Positions 43,920 to 53,900 of a stretch of 64,000 nt of DNA are shown here, one piece after another. The stretch comes from Neobacillus sp. PS3-40. GTDB lineage: Bacteria; Bacillota; Bacilli; Bacillales; Cytobacillaceae. The DNA lies in NCBI RefSeq assembly GCF_030915485.1, contig NZ_CP133266.1, forward strand, positions 3,228,001-3,292,000. Direction: 5' to 3'. The notes below the pieces were generated by a model that worked only from the letters and a program-made list of their open reading frames with translations, was not told the origin of the DNA and did no database searches. The position numbers and the translations under genes were made by a program. Within the stretch, counting starts at the first letter, position 1. Every line of letters begins with the position of its first letter.

Positions 43920-44105
43920 TTAAGAATGAAATAAAAGGAGCTTTCCTTTAGGTGACGTACAACGGTGGGTTTGTTCTGTTAGAGATTTTTCGGATAATAG
44001 TTTTAAGCCTATTTCTTTTGCTGCTTCATCATTAGTAGCCTGGAATGCTTCATCTAAAATTTTTTCGCCATTAGGCATAAAAGCTGTTAATTTGTAGGTA
44101 TTCAT
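43920..44105 (-). CDS. yhzD: YhzD-like small protein
   Basis: A 61-residue soluble protein (YKLTAFMPNGEKILDEAFQA to TSPKGKLLLFHS) that fits B. subtilis YhzD in length, in sequence and in its position beside the yhaX/yhaQ genes. Function unknown. AAAGGAGG precedes the ATG. Confidence 0.82.
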   Translation of the reverse strand: MNTYKLTAFMPNGEKILDEAFQATNDEAAKEIGLKLLSEKSLTEQTHRCTSPKGKLLLFHS

Positions 44106-44232
44106 TGATTATCCTCCTTTAATTTAAAAAGATATGATACTATTATTTTTACATAATTGTGAAAATCATGCAAAAGAATAAATTCTTAAAGATAAGATGT
44201 TTAATAGTAATTTAAATGAGAGGAGCATAAAA

Positions 44233-45132
44233 ATGGTTCTTAAACTCGAACACGTATCAAAGCGATTTGGACAGTTTACAGCAGTACAAGATCTGTCCCT
44301 CGTTATTCCTGAAAAGGAAATGTTTGGATTTATTGGAGCGAATGGAGCTGGAAAGACAACAACCTTTCGGATGATTCTTGGCCTTCTTGATCCGAGTGAA
44401 GGAAAGATAACTTGGGATGAAAGGCCAATTGACTATACAACAAGTCATTTAGTGGGTTACTTACCAGAGGAGAGAGGATTATATCCCAAACTAAAGGTTA
44501 GTGATCAAATTGTTTATTTGGGAAGATTAAGAGGTATGAAGAAAGATGAAGCACTAGCTGAATTAAAAATGTGGCTGGGCCGCTTTAAAATACCGGAATA
44601 TGAAAATAAAAAAGTTGAAGAACTTTCAAAAGGGAATCAACAGAAAATCCAATTTATTGCGGCAGTGATCCATAAACCGAAGTTGTTAATACTGGATGAG
44701 CCCTTTAGTGGCCTTGATCCGATCAATGTGGAACTGCTAAAAGAAGCAGTACTATCCTTAAAAGAAAATGGCACCACGATTGTATTTTCAAGCCACCGGA
44801 TGGAGCATGTGGAGGAAATGTGTGAGTACCTTTGCATATTACACAAAGGATCTACAGTTGTTCATGGATCCTTAAAGGAAATAAAACGTGCATTTGGTAA
44901 GAAAAATCTGATCATTCATGCTGATTTTCCATTAGAATTCTTAAAAGACTTTCCAGGTGTTTTAAAAGTAAAAACAACAACAGAGGGTATCCATTTGCAG
45001 ATTGAAGGAGAAAAGGTTGCCGAACAAATTTTAAAAGATATTGTTCACTTGGGGTTTATTAGAAAATTCGCCATTGAAGAACCTTCTTTAAATGATATCT
45101 TTATTGAGAAAGTAGGTGACTCATTTGAATAG
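44233..45132 (+). CDS. yhaQ: ABC exporter ATPase YhaQ
   Basis: A 299-residue ATPase: Walker A GANGAGKTT, a PEERGLYPKLKV Q-loop region, signature LSKGNQQKIQ, Walker B LLILDEPFSGLDP, switch His in SSHRMEH, then a DUF4162-type C-terminus. It pairs with the permease encoded by the next gene, which it overlaps by 8 bases. The pair is NatAB-like (sodium or lipid/peptide export in relatives); substrate not known. GAGAGGAG precedes ATG 44233. Confidence 0.9.
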   Translation: MVLKLEHVSKRFGQFTAVQDLSLVIPEKEMFGFIGANGAGKTTTFRMILGLLDPSEGKITWDERPIDYTTSHLVGYLPEERGLYPKLKVSDQIVYLGRLRGMKKDEALAELKMWLGRFKIPEYENKKVEELSKGNQQKIQFIAAVIHKPKLLILDEPFSGLDPINVELLKEAVLSLKENGTTIVFSSHRMEHVEEMCEYLCILHKGSTVVHGSLKEIKRAFGKKNLIIHADFPLEFLKDFPGVLKVKTTTEGIHLQIEGEKVAEQILKDIVHLGFIRKFAIEEPSLNDIFIEKVGDSFE

Positions 45133-46378
45133 ATTTTTGATTATTTTAGGGCATACATATTTGACAAAGATAAAAACAAAGTCTTTTATTATCACCACAA
45201 TCATAACGCTTGTCCTTGTTTTAGGTCTTACAAATATCAATAAGATCATTGAGACATTTGATAAGAATGGCGGTAAAGAGAAGGTTGCTGTCATTGATGA
45301 CACGGGTCAGCTTTACGAGCCGTTAAAAAAACAAGTTGAAACCATTAATAAAGAAATTAAACTCTCTCTCTATGATGGAAACGAAACATCAGCAGAAAAG
45401 GCAGTGGAATCAGGAAAGTATAAAGGATTAATTCATTTGCAGTTTAATCAGGAAAAGCTCCCTGAAGCAACGTATAAAGCAATGAGCATTGCTGATTCAG
45501 GGATCTATTCGGATGTCCAAACGAGTTTGCAACAATTGAAAACGATGCTTGCCGCATCTCAAATTAATCTTACTCCTGTCCAATTACAAAAGCTTTACGA
45601 ACCTGTTTCCTTTAAGAAGGTAGCACTTGAAAAGAATGCAAAAACTGAGGAACAATTAAATCAAGCAAGAGGTCTTGTGTATGTTCTTTTATTTGTTATT
45701 TATTTTGCTGTGGTCATGTATGCCAATATGATCGCAATGGAAGTTGCCACAGAAAAATCGTCAAGAGTAATGGAAATCTTGATTTCAAGTGTATCCCCAA
45801 TTACACAGATGTTTGCAAAAATTTTAGGTATTGGTTGTTTGAGCTTAACACAGCTTGCCATTATTCTATCTGTTGGTTATGGTTCGTTTAAACATAATAT
45901 GAATTCATTAAAAGGCGGCTTCTTTGATACTTTTGGTTTTGGAAATATTCCAGTTGAAACCATTTTGTTTGCGATTATTTTCTTTATCCTTGGCTATTTC
46001 TTATACGCGACTCTAGCAGCATTCTTGGGCTCATTGGTCAGCCGGATCGAAGATGTTCAGCAAATGATCACACCAATGACAATGCTTATTGTAGCAGGCT
46101 TTATGATTGCCATGTTTGGTCTTAATAAACCGGATTCATCATTTATAACCATTACGTCCTATATTCCTTTCTTTACACCAATGATCATGTTCCTACGTGT
46201 CGGGATGCTAGACATTCCTTTTTGGGAGACACTTCTTGGGATTGGAATTCTCATAACCACCATAATTATTTTAGCCGTGTTTGGTGCTCGTGTTTATAAG
46301 GGCGGTGTTTTAATGTACGGGAAGTCAAACTCATATAAAGATATTAAAAAAGCGCTCCAGTTAACAAAAAATAGATAG
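45125..46378 (+). CDS. yhaP: ABC exporter permease YhaP (NatB-like)
   Basis: A 417-residue ABC-2 type permease: one N-terminal helix (residues about 17-37), a large extracytoplasmic domain to about residue 175, then five to six helices, including AMEVATEKSSRVMEILISSV, typical of NatB-type proteins. The start is TTG 45125, seven bases after TAGGTGAC and overlapping yhaQ. Forms an exporter with YhaQ. Confidence 0.9.
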   Translation: MNRFLIILGHTYLTKIKTKSFIITTIITLVLVLGLTNINKIIETFDKNGGKEKVAVIDDTGQLYEPLKKQVETINKEIKLSLYDGNETSAEKAVESGKYKGLIHLQFNQEKLPEATYKAMSIADSGIYSDVQTSLQQLKTMLAASQINLTPVQLQKLYEPVSFKKVALEKNAKTEEQLNQARGLVYVLLFVIYFAVVMYANMIAMEVATEKSSRVMEILISSVSPITQMFAKILGIGCLSLTQLAIILSVGYGSFKHNMNSLKGGFFDTFGFGNIPVETILFAIIFFILGYFLYATLAAFLGSLVSRIEDVQQMITPMTMLIVAGFMIAMFGLNKPDSSFITITSYIPFFTPMIMFLRVGMLDIPFWETLLGIGILITTIIILAVFGARVYKGGVLMYGKSNSYKDIKKALQLTKNR

Positions 46379-46383
46379 GTTCA

Positions 46384-46426
46384 TGAAAAGAGTCTTTTCC
46401 ACTGGGGAAGGCTCTTTTATTTCAAA
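46384..46426 (+). terminator. Terminator of yhaQP
   Basis: AAAGAGTCTTTTCC-ACTG-GGGAAGGCTCTTTT. Confidence 0.85.
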
Positions 46427-46510
46427 ATTTGCACCTCTTCCTTTGACAGGAACGTGCATTCGCCTTTTAGAGGTGATAAAATAAAGAAAAAGAGCTGGAG
46501 AGGAATTGTG

Positions 46511-47728
46511 ATGAAACAAATTACGTTTATTCACGCCGCTGATCTACATTTGGACAGCCCAATGTTAGGGTTAAGGCACTTGCCTGACACTATCTTTACA
46601 AGACTTAGGGAGAGCACATTCCGTGCATTGAAAAAACTAACTAATGCTGCAATTGAGCAAGATGTCGATTTTGTTATTTTAGCCGGAGATTTATTTGATG
46701 GGGAAGATCGCAGCTTAAGGGCACAATCGCGACTGCGAACAGAAATGTGTAGATTAGAGGAAAAAGGAATACCTGTTTATGTGATCCACGGAAACCATGA
46801 TCATTTAAGTGGATCATGGATTCAGCTTGAACTTCCTTCAAACGTTCATATTTTTACAAGTGAAGTAGAGATAAAAACTGTAAAGACGAAAAGTGGAGTG
46901 ATTGTGCATCTTTATGGTTTTAGCTATCCCAAAAGGCATGTATTGGAGAGAAAGATAGATGACTATGTGAAGCTTGAAGGAGCAGACTTTCATATAGGTA
47001 TTCTTCATGGAAATGAAGGGGGCAGAAGTGAACATGGAAACTATGCCCCGTTTACCGTTAATGATTTATTAGAAAAGCAATTTGACTATTGGGCGCTAGG
47101 ACATATACATAAAAGGGCGGTGTTGTCCGAAGATCCTCCAGTAATTTATCCTGGAAATATTCAGGGGCGAAACAAGAAGGAAATAGGTGTAAAAGGCTGT
47201 TTACACGTGACTTTATCCAATAATTCTAGTTTTGAGTTTATAGAAACCGCTGATGTTGTTTGGGAAGAGGCAGTGCTAGATGTGGCAATGGCAAGAAGCT
47301 TTTACGAAATTTTACAAGCATGTCAAACAACTATAAAAACATACCGTAAAAAAAACATTGGAACGTTATTAACTCTATCGTTAAAAAATATCCAACTGGA
47401 AGATTCAAAGGAAGCAAGAATCGTAGATGGGGAACTAGTAGAACTTCTACAGGAAGATGAAAGGAAAGAAGAGTCTTTTGTATGGATTGTCGATGTAATT
47501 ATGGAACAAACCAAAAGTAGTGATCAAGAATGGCTAACAGGCAAAACAGAATTTTACAATGAATTATATGAAACAGTGAATCATTATCAAAATTTCGAAC
47601 ATTCTTTGGAATCGTTATATAACCATCGGTTAGGGAAAAAGTATTTATCGCCCTTATCCGATTCAGATCAAGAGCAGTTGCTCCAAAAGGCGCACGAGTT
47701 TTTGATTAAGCAACTTTACCAATCCTAA
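46511..47728 (+). CDS. yhaO: Metallophosphoesterase YhaO (SbcD/Mre11-like)
   Basis: A 405-residue calcineurin-like nuclease subunit. All five metal boxes are visible: ADLHLDSP, GDLFDGED, GNHDH, HGNEG and GHIHKR. By analogy with SbcD/Mre11 it should cut DNA ends or hairpins with its ATPase partner YhaN, encoded 24 bases downstream. The many palindromes in this genome segment are the kind of substrate such complexes act on. ATG 46511 with GGAGAGG upstream. Confidence 0.9.
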   Translation: MKQITFIHAADLHLDSPMLGLRHLPDTIFTRLRESTFRALKKLTNAAIEQDVDFVILAGDLFDGEDRSLRAQSRLRTEMCRLEEKGIPVYVIHGNHDHLSGSWIQLELPSNVHIFTSEVEIKTVKTKSGVIVHLYGFSYPKRHVLERKIDDYVKLEGADFHIGILHGNEGGRSEHGNYAPFTVNDLLEKQFDYWALGHIHKRAVLSEDPPVIYPGNIQGRNKKEIGVKGCLHVTLSNNSSFEFIETADVVWEEAVLDVAMARSFYEILQACQTTIKTYRKKNIGTLLTLSLKNIQLEDSKEARIVDGELVELLQEDERKEESFVWIVDVIMEQTKSSDQEWLTGKTEFYNELYETVNHYQNFEHSLESLYNHRLGKKYLSPLSDSDQEQLLQKAHEFLIKQLYQS

Positions 47729-47752
47729 TAATTTAGGAAGGAGGAATGGTTT

Positions 47753-50700
47753 TTGAAAATTGTCGACATGTATATTTATGGATTTGGGCAATTGGAAAAC
47801 ATGAAAATTGAGAGCTTACAAGATGTTCAACTTTTCTATGGAGAGAATGAAGCAGGAAAGTCAACGATCATGGCTTTTATTCATGGAATCTTTTTCGGGT
47901 TTCCAACTAAACAACAGACAGAATTAAGGTATGAACCAAAACACAATACTAAATATGGAGGAAAAATTAGAATTTTCCTCGAAGATCAAGGCTATGTCAT
48001 CATTGAAAGAGTAAAAGGAAAGGCCGCGGCTGGGGATGTTTCAGTTGCTTTGGATAATGGTGTTTTAGGGGGAGAAGAACTTCTTAAACAATTATTATCA
48101 AATATTGATAAAGGGTTATTTCAATCCGTGTTTTCTTTTAATTTGCATGGGCTGCAAAACATTCACCAGATGAAAAGTGAGGATATTGGTAAATTTCTGT
48201 TTTCAGCGGGAACATTAGGTTCTGATCACTTATCGAATGCAGAAATGGAGCTTCAAAAAGAATTAGACAACCGTTTTAAGCCAGGTGGAAAGAAGCCTTT
48301 TTTAAATGAAAAGCTATTTAACCTTCATCAGTTTAATGATGAGCTAAAGAAGGCGATGGGTAAAAACCAAGAATATGATCGACTTGTTGAACAGAAGGAA
48401 GCTGTGCAAAAAGAGCTGATGCACATTCAAGAATCACTTACTCTTTTACAAGAAAGTGTCAACAAGTTAAATGAATGGAAGAAAATACAATCCTTAGTGG
48501 TGGAAGAAAAATGGATTGAAACTGAAATTCACGATCATAAAGAGATTTCTTTCCCTGCAAGAGGGATCGAGAGATTTGAAAAGCTCAATCAACTAATACA
48601 ACCTTATATTGCACAAATTTTAAGTCTTACAGAAAGAATGGAGAAATTAAAAAAAGAGCTTGAAACAATTGAACCAAATCAAGAAATTCTTGAAAATGAG
48701 TCAGATATATTGATGGTTCTAGATAAACTTCCTCTTTATGATCAGCTGGATTTTCAACAAAAACAAGGGGAAATGAAGCTTTTAGAGTATCAAGAAAAGC
48801 TGCACAGTATAAAAGAAAAGCTTCACTTAACTTTAAATGATGATGAAATCTTATTGATTAACACGAATATTTACATGAAGGATCAAGTTGACAGCCTTAC
48901 TAGGAAAGGAAAAGTACTAAAGGAAGCAAAACAACAGCTTGAAGAACGCTTTAATGAAGAGAAAAGCACACTTGAGACTCTCGAGGAGAATGTCCGCTAT
49001 GCCCAAACCCAAGTTATTCCTGACCCTGAAAGAGCAGAATTAGAGACACGAGTAGCAGGGAGTAATAACCGAAAGAATGAAGAAATGGAGTTAAAAGCAG
49101 TCCAAGAAAAAATCGAATTTTATAAAAAAGCTGAAGAGCAGGAGCTCCTTCAGGCAGCTACCATTAAAAAACAGAAGCAATCACAGTTTTTTATTTTTGG
49201 AGTATTTTTTATTGGACTTTTCATATATGGTTTGGCGACGAAGCAATTAATTCTTATGATAATGGGTGGATTGTTTGTAGCAATTTTAGGAATCGTCTTT
49301 TTTAAAAGCTTGACCCAACCTATAAAGAAAAAAATGAGTCTACCACTTGTAGAACTTCGGGAAGCTGAGCAACGGCTATTGAAGGAGCTTGTATCTCCTG
49401 AACACTTAGTGGATTCCGCTCTTCAAGCAAAATTAGCTTTAGATGATAGATATAGAGAAGAGCTGCAAATTCAAACCATTAAGTTAGAACAACAACAGCA
49501 GCAGTATGAAAAAGTAATCGTGAAATTTGAACAATGGGAATATGATGCGGCGATTCATAAAGGTGAACTTTTAGAAATTAGCAATAAATTAAAAATACCA
49601 GAATATATCGCTGCATCTTATTTGCTTGAGGCTTTTCAGTTTATTGATCAATACAAATCGATTGCAAGGGAAAGGCAGCTACTACTTGGAAATCTGAATA
49701 ATCTCAAAATAGAGCAAGATAAGATCGTGGATAGATATCGCTTTTTGACAAATCGCTTCTTGCCCGAGAAGGATTTAGACATGAGAACTTCTGCTCCTTT
49801 AGTAAGAACAATACTAAAGGACGAGCATGAAAGATCTATTCAAAGTAAGGAAAAACATGCCAAGCTTCTAGAAATGACGACGGATTTGGAACAGCTAAAA
49901 AAAGAGCATCAACATATTGAAAATGAAGTAAAACAACTTTTATATACTGCAAATGCAGAAAATGAAAATGAGTTTTATGAACTTGGTGAATATGCTGAAA
50001 AGCAAGCAAAGCAACTTGAAAGGCTAAAGGATTTACAAAAACAGCTTAAATACTCCTCAATCAATAAAGTGGAAAGAGACAGCTATTTGCTGATCACTGA
50101 CTGTGATGAAAGAATAAGTGAGGTTAATAATACTATCAATTCCCTTCAATCACGGCAATCAAGGTTGCAGGAACAGTACGCTTCTCTTAAACATGAACTC
50201 CAAATATTAGAGGAGGGTGGGCTATATTCTGAATTACTACATCAATTTAAGCAAAAGAAATATGAATTAGAAGAGGATGCAAAGGAATGGTCTGTTTACC
50301 GATTGGCACAGGATATACTAGCACAAACCATCGAAAAGTATAAAAATATTCATTTGCCAAAAATGCTTTCTAAAGCAGAGGAGTTTTTATTCTTTCTTAC
50401 TGATGGAAACTATCAAAAAATCCTTCTCCGAAAGTCAGGAACAGGTTTCTTAATTGAAAGAAAGGACCATACCATATTTGAAGCAAATGAACTTAGTCAA
50501 GCAACAACAGAGCAGGTGTATGTCTCGATTAGACTTGCTCTTGCGATCACGCTTTTTGAAAAATATCATTTTCCAATCATAATTGATGATAGCTTTGTTA
50601 ATTTTGATGCAAAGCGAACACGAAAAATCATGGAACTTCTAAAGCAGCTAAAACAAAATCAAATCTTATTTTTTACATGCCATACGCATTTACTGGAATA

Positions 50701-50758
50701 TTTTCAACAAGATAACATTCTTTACTTACACAATGGTGCTATTCAGACTATTTCATAG
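47753..50758 (+). CDS. yhaN: AAA-type SMC-like ATPase YhaN (SbcE-like)
   Basis: A 1001-residue protein with an ABC/SMC layout: Walker A GENEAGKST near residue 32, long coiled coils on both sides, and a C-terminal Walker B IIDDSFVNFDAKR. Midway (about 480-520) two hydrophobic helices (FFIFGVFFIGLFIYG and ILMIMGGLFVAILGIVFF) replace the usual zinc-hook region, as in SbcE-type proteins. The start is TTG 47753 behind GGAAGGAGG. Works with YhaO. Confidence 0.9.
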   Translation: MKIVDMYIYGFGQLENMKIESLQDVQLFYGENEAGKSTIMAFIHGIFFGFPTKQQTELRYEPKHNTKYGGKIRIFLEDQGYVIIERVKGKAAAGDVSVALDNGVLGGEELLKQLLSNIDKGLFQSVFSFNLHGLQNIHQMKSEDIGKFLFSAGTLGSDHLSNAEMELQKELDNRFKPGGKKPFLNEKLFNLHQFNDELKKAMGKNQEYDRLVEQKEAVQKELMHIQESLTLLQESVNKLNEWKKIQSLVVEEKWIETEIHDHKEISFPARGIERFEKLNQLIQPYIAQILSLTERMEKLKKELETIEPNQEILENESDILMVLDKLPLYDQLDFQQKQGEMKLLEYQEKLHSIKEKLHLTLNDDEILLINTNIYMKDQVDSLTRKGKVLKEAKQQLEERFNEEKSTLETLEENVRYAQTQVIPDPERAELETRVAGSNNRKNEEMELKAVQEKIEFYKKAEEQELLQAATIKKQKQSQFFIFGVFFIGLFIYGLATKQLILMIMGGLFVAILGIVFFKSLTQPIKKKMSLPLVELREAEQRLLKELVSPEHLVDSALQAKLALDDRYREELQIQTIKLEQQQQQYEKVIVKFEQWEYDAAIHKGELLEISNKLKIPEYIAASYLLEAFQFIDQYKSIARERQLLLGNLNNLKIEQDKIVDRYRFLTNRFLPEKDLDMRTSAPLVRTILKDEHERSIQSKEKHAKLLEMTTDLEQLKKEHQHIENEVKQLLYTANAENENEFYELGEYAEKQAKQLERLKDLQKQLKYSSINKVERDSYLLITDCDERISEVNNTINSLQSRQSRLQEQYASLKHELQILEEGGLYSELLHQFKQKKYELEEDAKEWSVYRLAQDILAQTIEKYKNIHLPKMLSKAEEFLFFLTDGNYQKILLRKSGTGFLIERKDHTIFEANELSQATTEQVYVSIRLALAITLFEKYHFPIIIDDSFVNFDAKRTRKIMELLKQLKQNQILFFTCHTHLLEYFQQDNILYLHNGAIQTIS

Positions 50759-50797
50759 AATGATATACTTGGAAAAAGGAAAGGAGCGTTTAAAGGG

Positions 50798-51742
50798 ATG
50801 AATAAAGGAATTCTTCATTTTGACGTCGGGGAACAATTCGAATTGTTTCTCTTAATTAAAAATTCTACAAAAGGAATTGCTAGCAATGGAAAACCTTTTT
50901 TAACGCTTATCCTGCAGGATCAAAGCGGAGAAATTGAAGCGAAGCTTTGGGATGCTAGTGATGTAGACGTAAAAAATTATGCCTCACAAGCTATTGTGAA
51001 AGTAAATGGTGAACTTCAAAACTACCGGGGAAAGAGCCAATTAAAAATTCGACAGATTCGCTCTACTTTACCAAGCGATAGTGTGAAATTAGAAGACTTT
51101 CTAGCGACAGCACCAATAAGCATTGAAGAAATGACAGGAATGCTAACACAATATATATTTGAAATGAAAAATTCAAATATCCAAAGAATTACAAGGCATT
51201 TAATCAAGAAATATCAGAAGGAATTTTTAGAGTATCCTGCAGCTACTAAAAACCATCATGAATTTGTATCAGGGCTTGCCTACCATGTTGTAAGCATGCT
51301 AGATTTAGCTAAAGCGATTGCATCGTTATATCCAAGTCTTGACCGTGATTTACTCTATGCTGGCGTTATTTTGCATGATTTAGGGAAAGTAATGGAGCTT
51401 TCTGGTCCGATTTCAACTGTTTATACAGTTGAAGGGAATTTACTAGGCCATATATCGATAATGGTGAATGAGATTGGTAAGGCCGCCGATGAGCTTAGCA
51501 TTTCTGGAGAAGAAGTAATGATTCTCCAGCATCTGGTTCTCTCTCATCACGGGAAAGCCGAGTGGGGAAGCCCAAAACCGCCTTTAATAAAAGAAGCGGA
51601 AATTCTCCATTATATCGATAATATTGACGCAAAAATGAATATGCTTGATCGTGCATTAGAGAGAGTGAAGCCAGGGGAATTTTCAGAACGTGTTTTTGCT
51701 TTGGACAACCGCTCATTTTATAAACCTATATTTCATAAATAG
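50798..51742 (+). CDS. yhaM: 3'-5' exoribonuclease YhaM
   Basis: A 314-residue protein: an N-terminal OB-fold ([20 protein letters not shown], about 1-100) and an HD domain with [15 protein letters not shown] and [13 protein letters not shown]. YhaM shortens RNA and single-stranded DNA from the 3' end using a metal ion. AAAGGAG precedes the ATG. It follows yhaN by 39 bases, so yhaO-yhaN-yhaM form a nuclease operon ending at the terminator at 51743. Confidence 0.93.
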   Translation: MNKGILHFDVGEQFELFLLIKNSTKGIASNGKPFLTLILQDQSGEIEAKLWDASDVDVKNYASQAIVKVNGELQNYRGKSQLKIRQIRSTLPSDSVKLEDFLATAPISIEEMTGMLTQYIFEMKNSNIQRITRHLIKKYQKEFLEYPAATKNHHEFVSGLAYHVVSMLDLAKAIASLYPSLDRDLLYAGVILHDLGKVMELSGPISTVYTVEGNLLGHISIMVNEIGKAADELSISGEEVMILQHLVLSHHGKAEWGSPKPPLIKEAEILHYIDNIDAKMNMLDRALERVKPGEFSERVFALDNRSFYKPIFHK

Positions 51743-51774
51743 GATAGCCCTTAAGGGTTATCTTATTTTTTTTA
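51743..51774 (+). terminator. Terminator of yhaM
   Basis: GATAGCCCTTAAGGGTTATC followed by TTATTTTTTTT. Confidence 0.85.
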
Positions 51775-51856
51775 TGGAATATAGCATTATTTTATTTTTG
51801 CTAGAATATGATGATAGAAAAAGTGGACAACCCATTAAATGAAGGAGATGTTAAAT

Positions 51857-52045
51857 ATGACTATTCCAATTTGGGTCTTTGCAGTTGTTGCTGGAATTCT
51901 ATTTAGTGCCTTAATGGCAATCAAAACAGGAAGAGAAGAACGCCATCTCGAGAATGATAGTATCGAAAGAGAAGGGGAAATTTACATGAAACGGCTTGAA
52001 CAAGAAAAGGAAAGACGAAACGAACAACAGGATGTTGGAATTTAA
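51857..52045 (+). CDS. yhaL: Sporulation protein YhaL
   Basis: A 62-residue protein with one N-terminal membrane helix (IPIWVFAVVAGILFSALMA) and a charged helical tail (ERHLENDSIEREGEIYMKR). Size and position between yhaM and prsA match YhaL, linked to sporulation in B. subtilis. GAAGGAG precedes ATG 51857. Confidence 0.85.
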   Translation: MTIPIWVFAVVAGILFSALMAIKTGREERHLENDSIEREGEIYMKRLEQEKERRNEQQDVGI

Positions 52046-52048
52046 AAT

Positions 52049-52085
52049 AAGTAAGGGAGGGACTCAAATGGTCCCTCCCTTACTT
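52049..52085. terminator. Shared terminator of yhaL and prsA
   Basis: GTAAGGGAGGGAC-TCAAATG-GTCCCTCCCTTAC: a 13-bp perfect stem between convergent genes. Confidence 0.92.
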
Positions 52086-52958
52086 TTATTGATGTGGAGC
52101 TGCTGCAGCTTGTGGTTTTAACGCATCTTTTAAATCTTTATCGTCTATTTTCACATCAGCTGATTTTAATTCTTTTTCCATGGTTGCATTAATAACATCA
52201 TTTGTTAATTTAGCAGACTTTACTTGATATTCAATTTCTGTTTTCATTTGGTCAAAAGATTGTTTCTCTTTTTCACCTGTTTTTTGAATGATATGATAGC
52301 CAAATTGTGATTTAACTGGTTGACTGATTTCATTCACTTTAAGAGCATAGGCAGCCTTTTCAAATGCAGGGTCCATTTTTCCAGTTCCGAACCAACCTAG
52401 GTCCCCACCATTTTGAGCAGTACCAGTATCTTTTGAATACTTTTTAGCTACATCTTCAAACTTTGCACCTGCATCAAGTTGTTGTTTAACTTCTTTAGCA
52501 GTCTTTTCATCGTTAACTAGAATATGGCGAGCCTTAATATCTGGCTTAAAGTTAGCGTAATAGTCTTTTAACTCTTTATCGGTTGCTGTAACACCTTTAA
52601 TTGCAGCTTTTTCTTGAAGCATACCAAGTTTCATGGTCTTTTTCAAATCAGCTTCACTCTTATATCCGTATTGTGCAAGTGCTGCGCTGAAATTTGATCC
52701 TAATTGAGACTTTAATTCGTCAACTTTTGCTGTTAGCTCCTTATCAGTAACCTTGTACTTTTTGGAAAGGACTTTTTCATATACAAGCTGTTGAAGGGCT
52801 TGTTGACCAACCTTTTCTTTCATCGCATTGTAGAGCTCGTCCTTTGTTACATTGCCAGCTTTACTTTGAACAACGGTATCAGAAGAACCGCTTTGACTAC
52901 ATGCACTTAAAGCAATAACCCCGCATGCTAATGTAAGGGCCAGTATCCATTTTTTCAT
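52086..52958 (-). CDS. prsA: Foldase lipoprotein PrsA
   Basis: A 290-residue lipoprotein with a type II signal peptide (lipobox LSAC, Cys20), an N-terminal chaperone region, a parvulin-type peptidyl-prolyl isomerase domain (about 130-225, from IKARHILVNDEKTAKEVKQQ to SQFGYHIIQ) and a lysine-rich C-terminus. It folds exported proteins at the outer face of the membrane. Hpr, encoded nearby, is known to affect its expression in B. subtilis. Confidence 0.95.
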   Translation of the reverse strand: MKKWILALTLACGVIALSACSQSGSSDTVVQSKAGNVTKDELYNAMKEKVGQQALQQLVYEKVLSKKYKVTDKELTAKVDELKSQLGSNFSAALAQYGYKSEADLKKTMKLGMLQEKAAIKGVTATDKELKDYYANFKPDIKARHILVNDEKTAKEVKQQLDAGAKFEDVAKKYSKDTGTAQNGGDLGWFGTGKMDPAFEKAAYALKVNEISQPVKSQFGYHIIQKTGEKEKQSFDQMKTEIEYQVKSAKLTNDVINATMEKELKSADVKIDDKDLKDALKPQAAAAPHQ

Positions 52959-53300
52959 GATGAACCTCTCCTAAATAGAATTTCTTGTGTAAGTATTAAA
53001 CCACAATTTTTACTATAACATAAACTACAATTATTCAAAAATAATATCCCATGTCCAAATTGGGAATTTTTTAGCTTATAGGAAAATTTATCTTTATAAC
53101 TAGGCATATGCCTATCCCATATTAAAGCTACATACATACGATAATACAATAAAGAAGGAGGTATTCAAAAGGCATTACTGAAATATATGTACACAAATTA
53201 TGGTTTTATGTAGAAAGTAGGGCATAGAAGGGAAAAACGCCTATTCACCCATAATTAAATTTGCATAGTATATGGTAGCAATTGATTAAGGAGGTATTAC
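52959..53300. other. Gap upstream of prsA
   Basis: 342 bases. Contains the prsA promoter side and, at 53153-53163, an isolated AGAAGGAGGT that no start codon follows, perhaps another eroded YjcZ-type gene. Nothing else recognised. Confidence 0.4.
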
Positions 53301-53384
53301 TCTAGGGTATTGATTTAACACATGATTGCTCTAATTGTAGTACTCTTCACTTTGCTAATTATTGTTGGAGCGGTTTGGCTCTAA
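53301..53384 (+). pseudogene. Eroded YjcZ-type sporulation peptide gene
   Basis: AAGGAGGT at 53289-53296 is followed, where ATG should be, by TAGGGTATTGATTTAACACA. The end is intact: ALIVVLFTLLIIVGAVWL, parallel to ALIVVLFILLIIIGASWVY in the intact gene at 53448. The internal ATG 53322 would give only 20 residues without a site. Best read as a decayed paralogue. Confidence 0.55.
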
Positions 53385-53447
53385 TATAAACTTGAAACAT
53401 GAAGGGATTTTAAAACATTCATGTTCAGCTGAAAGGAGGAAAGTAAA

Positions 53448-53537
53448 ATGACTCATGGCTTCGCTGGCGGAGGGTTCGCCCTAATTGTTGTCCTCTTTAT
53501 CCTATTAATCATCATTGGCGCTTCTTGGGTTTACTAA
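53448..53537 (+). CDS. YjcZ-family sporulation peptide
   Basis: A 29-residue peptide: a glycine-rich start (MTHGFAGGGF) and one membrane helix (ALIVVLFILLIIIGASWVY), the hallmark of YjcZ-family sporulation proteins. AAAGGAGG precedes ATG 53448 and a strong terminator follows. Confidence 0.88.
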   Translation: MTHGFAGGGFALIVVLFILLIIIGASWVY

Positions 53538-53551
53538 TAAAGAAGGTAGTA

Positions 53552-53587
53552 AAAAAAGCGATGAGCTCTCTCATCGCTTTTTTTTAT
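53552..53587 (+). terminator. Terminator of the YjcZ-type gene
   Basis: AAAAAGCGATGAG-CTCT-CTCATCGCTTTTTTT; probably also serves the convergent small gene. Confidence 0.92.
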
Positions 53588-53769
53588 GTAAATAAAATCT
53601 CTATATATGAAGAAACAAGTAAAATAGTGATTAGTACATTTATTGTCTGAAAAACCTTTGGTTGTCGTTCTTCAGGAATTTCCTTTTGGATACAAAGAGA
53701 ATTAGTCATTTTATTTACATAAAAAAGGACAAATATTGCAAAGACAATAAAGCTTAAAATGGAGATCAT
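53584..53769 (-). CDS. Small two-helix membrane protein
   Basis: A 61-residue protein: helix 1 (ISILSFIVFAIFVLFYV), a polar loop with one Cys (NSLCIQKEIPEERQPK), and helix 2 (TINVLITILLVSSYIEILF). GGGGAGGG precedes; ATG 53769 is chosen over two adjacent TTG codons. Function unknown. Convergent with the YjcZ-type gene. Confidence 0.6.
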   Translation of the reverse strand: MISILSFIVFAIFVLFYVNKMTNSLCIQKEIPEERQPKVFQTINVLITILLVSSYIEILFT

Positions 53770-53795
53770 CAACAATTCCCTCCCCTGGGTTATCT

Positions 53796-53900
53796 TAGCT
53801 AATCAGAATTTATATCCATAAATTCTGCTAGCGCATAAGTGCAACTACGCCTCTGTCATCGCCCTTAGGGGCTCGCCAATCAGCGAGTTTTCTTTATTTT
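53796..53900. repeat. Two-hairpin AT-capped repeat, copy 5
   Basis: AGCTAATCAGAATTTATATC then ATAAATTCTGCTAGCGC, AACTACGCCTCTGTCATCGC and CTCGCCAATCAGCGAGTTTTCTTT. The rest of the gap up to 54248 shows nothing else recognisable. Confidence 0.85.
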
